NCBI GenBank assembly: GCA_018433265.1
Contig: JAHDRO010000016.1
Location: forward strand, 1-7,690
DNA from: Bacteroidales bacterium
Lineage (GTDB): Bacteria > Bacteroidota > Bacteroidia > Bacteroidales > UBA932
Direction of reading: 5' to 3'
Length of the DNA: 7,690 nucleotides
Under the pieces are notes generated by a model. The model was not told the origin of the DNA and did not search any database. It saw only the letters and a program-made list of their open reading frames with translations. Shown here in pieces: positions 5,615 to 7,690 of the stretch; position 1 is the stretch's first letter; every line of letters starts with the position of its first letter. The translations under genes and the position numbers were made by a program.

Positions 5615-7690
5615 TTGCCTACTTCTGAGATAAACTTTATTTTCACAAGACGTATTTCTTCCTCAGTATAATTTTTCCCAAGCTCATCCACAGCCTCTTT
5701 AAGAGAGTCTGTGGATGCTTCTGTTTTGAAATACTCGTATATATCATCAACTTTGTCATCATCCACAGTCTGACGTATATAATAATCAATATTGAGTTTT
5801 GTGCCTGAATTGACTATTGATTCTATTTCTTCCAACAGTTCATTCATTTCTAAATCTTTGGCCTCAGCTATGTCTTCAAATGGCAGTTTTCTATCAATGC
5901 TTGTAATTATGAAAACCTTGTTCAAAGATTTATTGGCCACACTTTTCACAACTAAATCCAACGGCCTGTCTATTTCGTTTTCTACAACATACTTTGAAAT
6001 AAGATCAATGAATTCCTTCCCGTACTTTTTTGCCTTACCCTCACCTACTCCTTGACAGTTCTTAAGCTCATCAAGAGTAACTGGGTACTGAATAGACATG
6101 TCTTCAAGTGAAGGATCATTAAAAATGACAAAAGGTGGGAGATTAAGTCTTTTTGCCATTGACAGTCTCAAGTCCTTCAACATTGCCAGCAAAGTAGCAT
6201 CTCCCCCTCCTCCGCCTTTTCGCATTTCTGCAGTTGCCATCTCCTCCTCTTCATCAGCTTCCATAAACTCCCTGTCTTCTGTAAGCATTATAGTAGTTGG
6301 ATTCTCTAAAAATTTAATTCCATTATCAGTACAGAACAAAAGTCCATACCTTTCAATATCCTTGTCAATTAAATGATGAATAAGAGCTTGTCTGATGACT
6401 GCCATCCAATACCTTACACCTTTGGAGCTGCCAACGCCAAATAGTTCGTGATGGTGGTGATTGTAGGATTTAATTATTGAATTACTTACTCCAGCAAGAA
6501 TGTTGGCAATGTGTTCAGCCTTAAACTGCTCCTTCATACTTGAAATCAGATCGAGCACAAGCAAAATATCCTCTTTGCCGTCAAATTGTTTCTTGGGATA
6601 AAGACAATTATCACATGATCCACAATTATCATGATTATAATCTTCACCAAAATAGTTGAGCAGAACTTTACGGCGACAAAGATTTGATTCAGCGTAAGAG
6701 ACTGTTTCCATCAACAGTTGCTTACCAATCTCCTGTTCTGATATTGGTTTCCCTTGCATGAATTTCTCCAACTTCTGAATGTCCTTATAAGAATAAAATG
6801 CCACACACTGCCCTTCACCACCATCTCTTCCTGCACGTCCTGTCTCCTGATAATATCCTTCAAGACTTTTAGGTATGTCATAGTGAATCACAAACCTCAC
6901 ATCAGGTTTGTCAATACCCATCCCAAAAGCTATCGTTGCAACAATCACATCTGCCTCCTCCATAAGAAATTTGTCCTGATTGGAAGATCTCGTAGCAGCG
7001 TCAAGACCTGCATGATATGGCAAAGCTCTTATCCCGTTGACCACCAAAAGTTCTGCTACGTCTTCGACCTTTTTTCTGCTAAGACAGTAAATAATACCCG
7101 ACTTACCCGGATTGGATTTTATAAACTTAATAATCTCCTTGTCAACATTAACCTTGGGCCTAATCTCGTAATAGAGGTTTGGTCTGTTAAAAGAGGATTT
7201 AAAAACCTTAGCCTCGAGCATATCCAGATTCTTCTGAATATCATGCTGGACTTTAGGAGTTGCAGTCGCAGTAAGAGCAATTATTGGAGCAATCCCTATA
7301 TCTGTGGCAATTTGATGAATCCTTCTATATTCTGGACGAAAATCGTGGCCCCACTCAGAAATACAGTGAGCCTCATCAACAGCATAAAATGAAATTTTAA
7401 TCTGCTTGAGAAGTTGAATGTTCTCCTCTTTTGTAAGAGACTCTGGAGCAACATAAAGCAATTTGGTATTTCCCGCAAGAAGGTCATCCTTGACCTCCTG
7501 AAGTTGCGACTTGGTGAGAGAAGAATTTAAGAAATGAGCTATACCTTCCCTCTCTTCCACAAAACCCCTAATAGCATCTACTTGGTTTTTCATAAGAGCA
7601 ATAAGCGGAGATATAATAACAGCCGTACCATCCATAAGTAAAGCCGGAAGCTGATAACACAGAGACTTGCCACCGCCCGTAGGCATCAAC
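5611..7690 (-). CDS. recQ: ATP-dependent DNA helicase RecQ, N-terminus beyond window
   Basis: RecQ unwinds DNA 3' to 5' during recombination and repair. Residues are numbered from the first complete codon (7689). Motif I TGGGKS (4-9) opens the visible part; E. coli RecQ has this lysine near residue 53, so about 45 residues are missing. Next come motif II DEAH (105-108) with the aromatic-rich loop SEWGHDFRPEY (111-121), motif III ALTATATP (138-145), the second helicase lobe (about 195-295) and motif VI QETGRAGRDG (281-290) with Arg285 and Arg288. Zinc-binding cysteines are C338, C356, C359 and C362. A winged-helix RQC domain covers about 370-465, followed by an acidic and five-glycine linker (472-497) and an HRDC domain (about 498-570). 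A further helical region (about 590-690) fits the HTH_40-type C-terminal domain of Bacteroidota RecQ. All visible motifs are intact. It converges on, and overlaps, the glutamine synthetase gene. Confidence 0.97.
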   Translation of the reverse strand, partial: LMPTGGGKSLCYQLPALLMDGTAVIISPLIALMKNQVDAIRGFVEEREGIAHFLNSSLTKSQLQEVKDDLLAGNTKLLYVAPESLTKEENIQLLKQIKISFYAVDEAHCISEWGHDFRPEYRRIHQIATDIGIAPIIALTATATPKVQHDIQKNLDMLEAKVFKSSFNRPNLYYEIRPKVNVDKEIIKFIKSNPGKSGIIYCLSRKKVEDVAELLVVNGIRALPYHAGLDAATRSSNQDKFLMEEADVIVATIAFGMGIDKPDVRFVIHYDIPKSLEGYYQETGRAGRDGGEGQCVAFYSYKDIQKLEKFMQGKPISEQEIGKQLLMETVSYAESNLCRRKVLLNYFGEDYNHDNCGSCDNCLYPKKQFDGKEDILLVLDLISSMKEQFKAEHIANILAGVSNSIIKSYNHHHHELFGVGSSKGVRYWMAVIRQALIHHLIDKDIERYGLLFCTDNGIKFLENPTTIMLTEDREFMEADEEEEMATAEMRKGGGGGDATLLAMLKDLRLSMAKRLNLPPFVIFNDPSLEDMSIQYPVTLDELKNCQGVGEGKAKKYGKEFIDLISKYVVENEIDRPLDLVVKSVANKSLNKVFIITSIDRKLPFEDIAEAKDLEMNELLEEIESIVNSGTKLNIDYYIRQTVDDDKVDDIYEYFKTEASTDSLKEAVDELGKNYTEEEIRLVKIKFISEVGN
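5686..5716. repeat. Inverted repeat (potential hairpin) in the recQ tail
   Basis: ATCCACAG (5686-5693) and CTGTGGAT (5709-5716) are perfect 8-base inverted arms, and an inner pair CTCT/AGAG (5695-5698 and 5702-5705) extends the stem with a small bulge around a 3-base loop. It lies inside recQ (codons for about residues 658-668) and about 70 bases past the glutamine synthetase stop. On the plus strand it is followed by only a modest T-rich stretch, so it is at best a weak terminator for that transcript. It may simply be coincidence within coding sequence. Confidence 0.4.

Noticed and set aside
6439..6465. His-rich run (four consecutive His codons) in RecQ as a metal site
   Set aside because: It falls in the winged-helix region at a place where RecQ homologues often have His or charged residues, and the true zinc site (four Cys) is present elsewhere.
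6754..7392. A 212-codon open frame on the plus strand
   Set aside because: It lies wholly antisense to the RecQ helicase domains, whose motifs are intact. The translation is Cys/His/Asn-rich with no recognisable domain.
7684..7689. TTG or ATG at the right edge as the RecQ start
   Set aside because: These codons fall inside helicase motif I (LMPTGGGKS). RecQ proteins have about 45 further residues before it, so the true start is beyond the window.

Overview
This window is about 7.7 kb of AT-rich DNA that most likely comes from the Bacteroidota (Bacteroidetes). Four things point that way. There is a short DUF4834-type membrane protein. The RecQ carries an extra C-terminal helical domain of the kind seen in this phylum. 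The glutamine synthetase belongs to a roughly 500-residue subfamily common there. Finally, a near-perfect Bacteroidota-type promoter (TTTG, 19 bp, TAnnTTTG) lies in front of one gene, while clear Shine-Dalgarno sequences are absent. I cannot resolve genus or species.

Layout. Positions 1-3991 hold three tightly packed minus-strand genes: a 737-residue membrane-anchored protein with a DUF3352-like front and a beta-propeller-like tail (1778-3991), a 74-residue DUF4834-like membrane protein (1547-1771), and the first 514 residues of an MsbA-type ABC exporter (1-1544, running off the left edge). The gaps are only 6 and 2 bases, so this is almost certainly one operon read from the promoter at 3999-4031. 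A 120-bp divergent spacer (3992-4111) separates it from a plus-strand glutamine synthetase family gene (4112-5614). On the right a minus-strand recQ helicase gene (5611-7690, start codon beyond the right edge) converges on the glutamine synthetase gene, and the two coding regions overlap by four bases at their stop codons.

How the genes fit together. The left operon looks like an envelope module: an exporter that probably moves a lipid or other hydrophobic substrate, plus two membrane-anchored partners of unknown function. The glutamine synthetase homologue (nitrogen assimilation or a related gamma-glutamyl ligation) and RecQ (DNA repair and recombination) are not functionally linked to it. 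Their tail-to-tail arrangement leaves no room for a separate terminator.

Coding density is very high. There is no stretch over 300 bases without a gene, and I saw no tRNA, rRNA, CRISPR array, insertion sequence or phage remnant. I did not find a convincing novel system. The more interesting points are the apparently near-leaderless promoter-to-start spacing, the overlapping stop codons, the hairpin in the recQ tail, and the under-described three-gene envelope operon.
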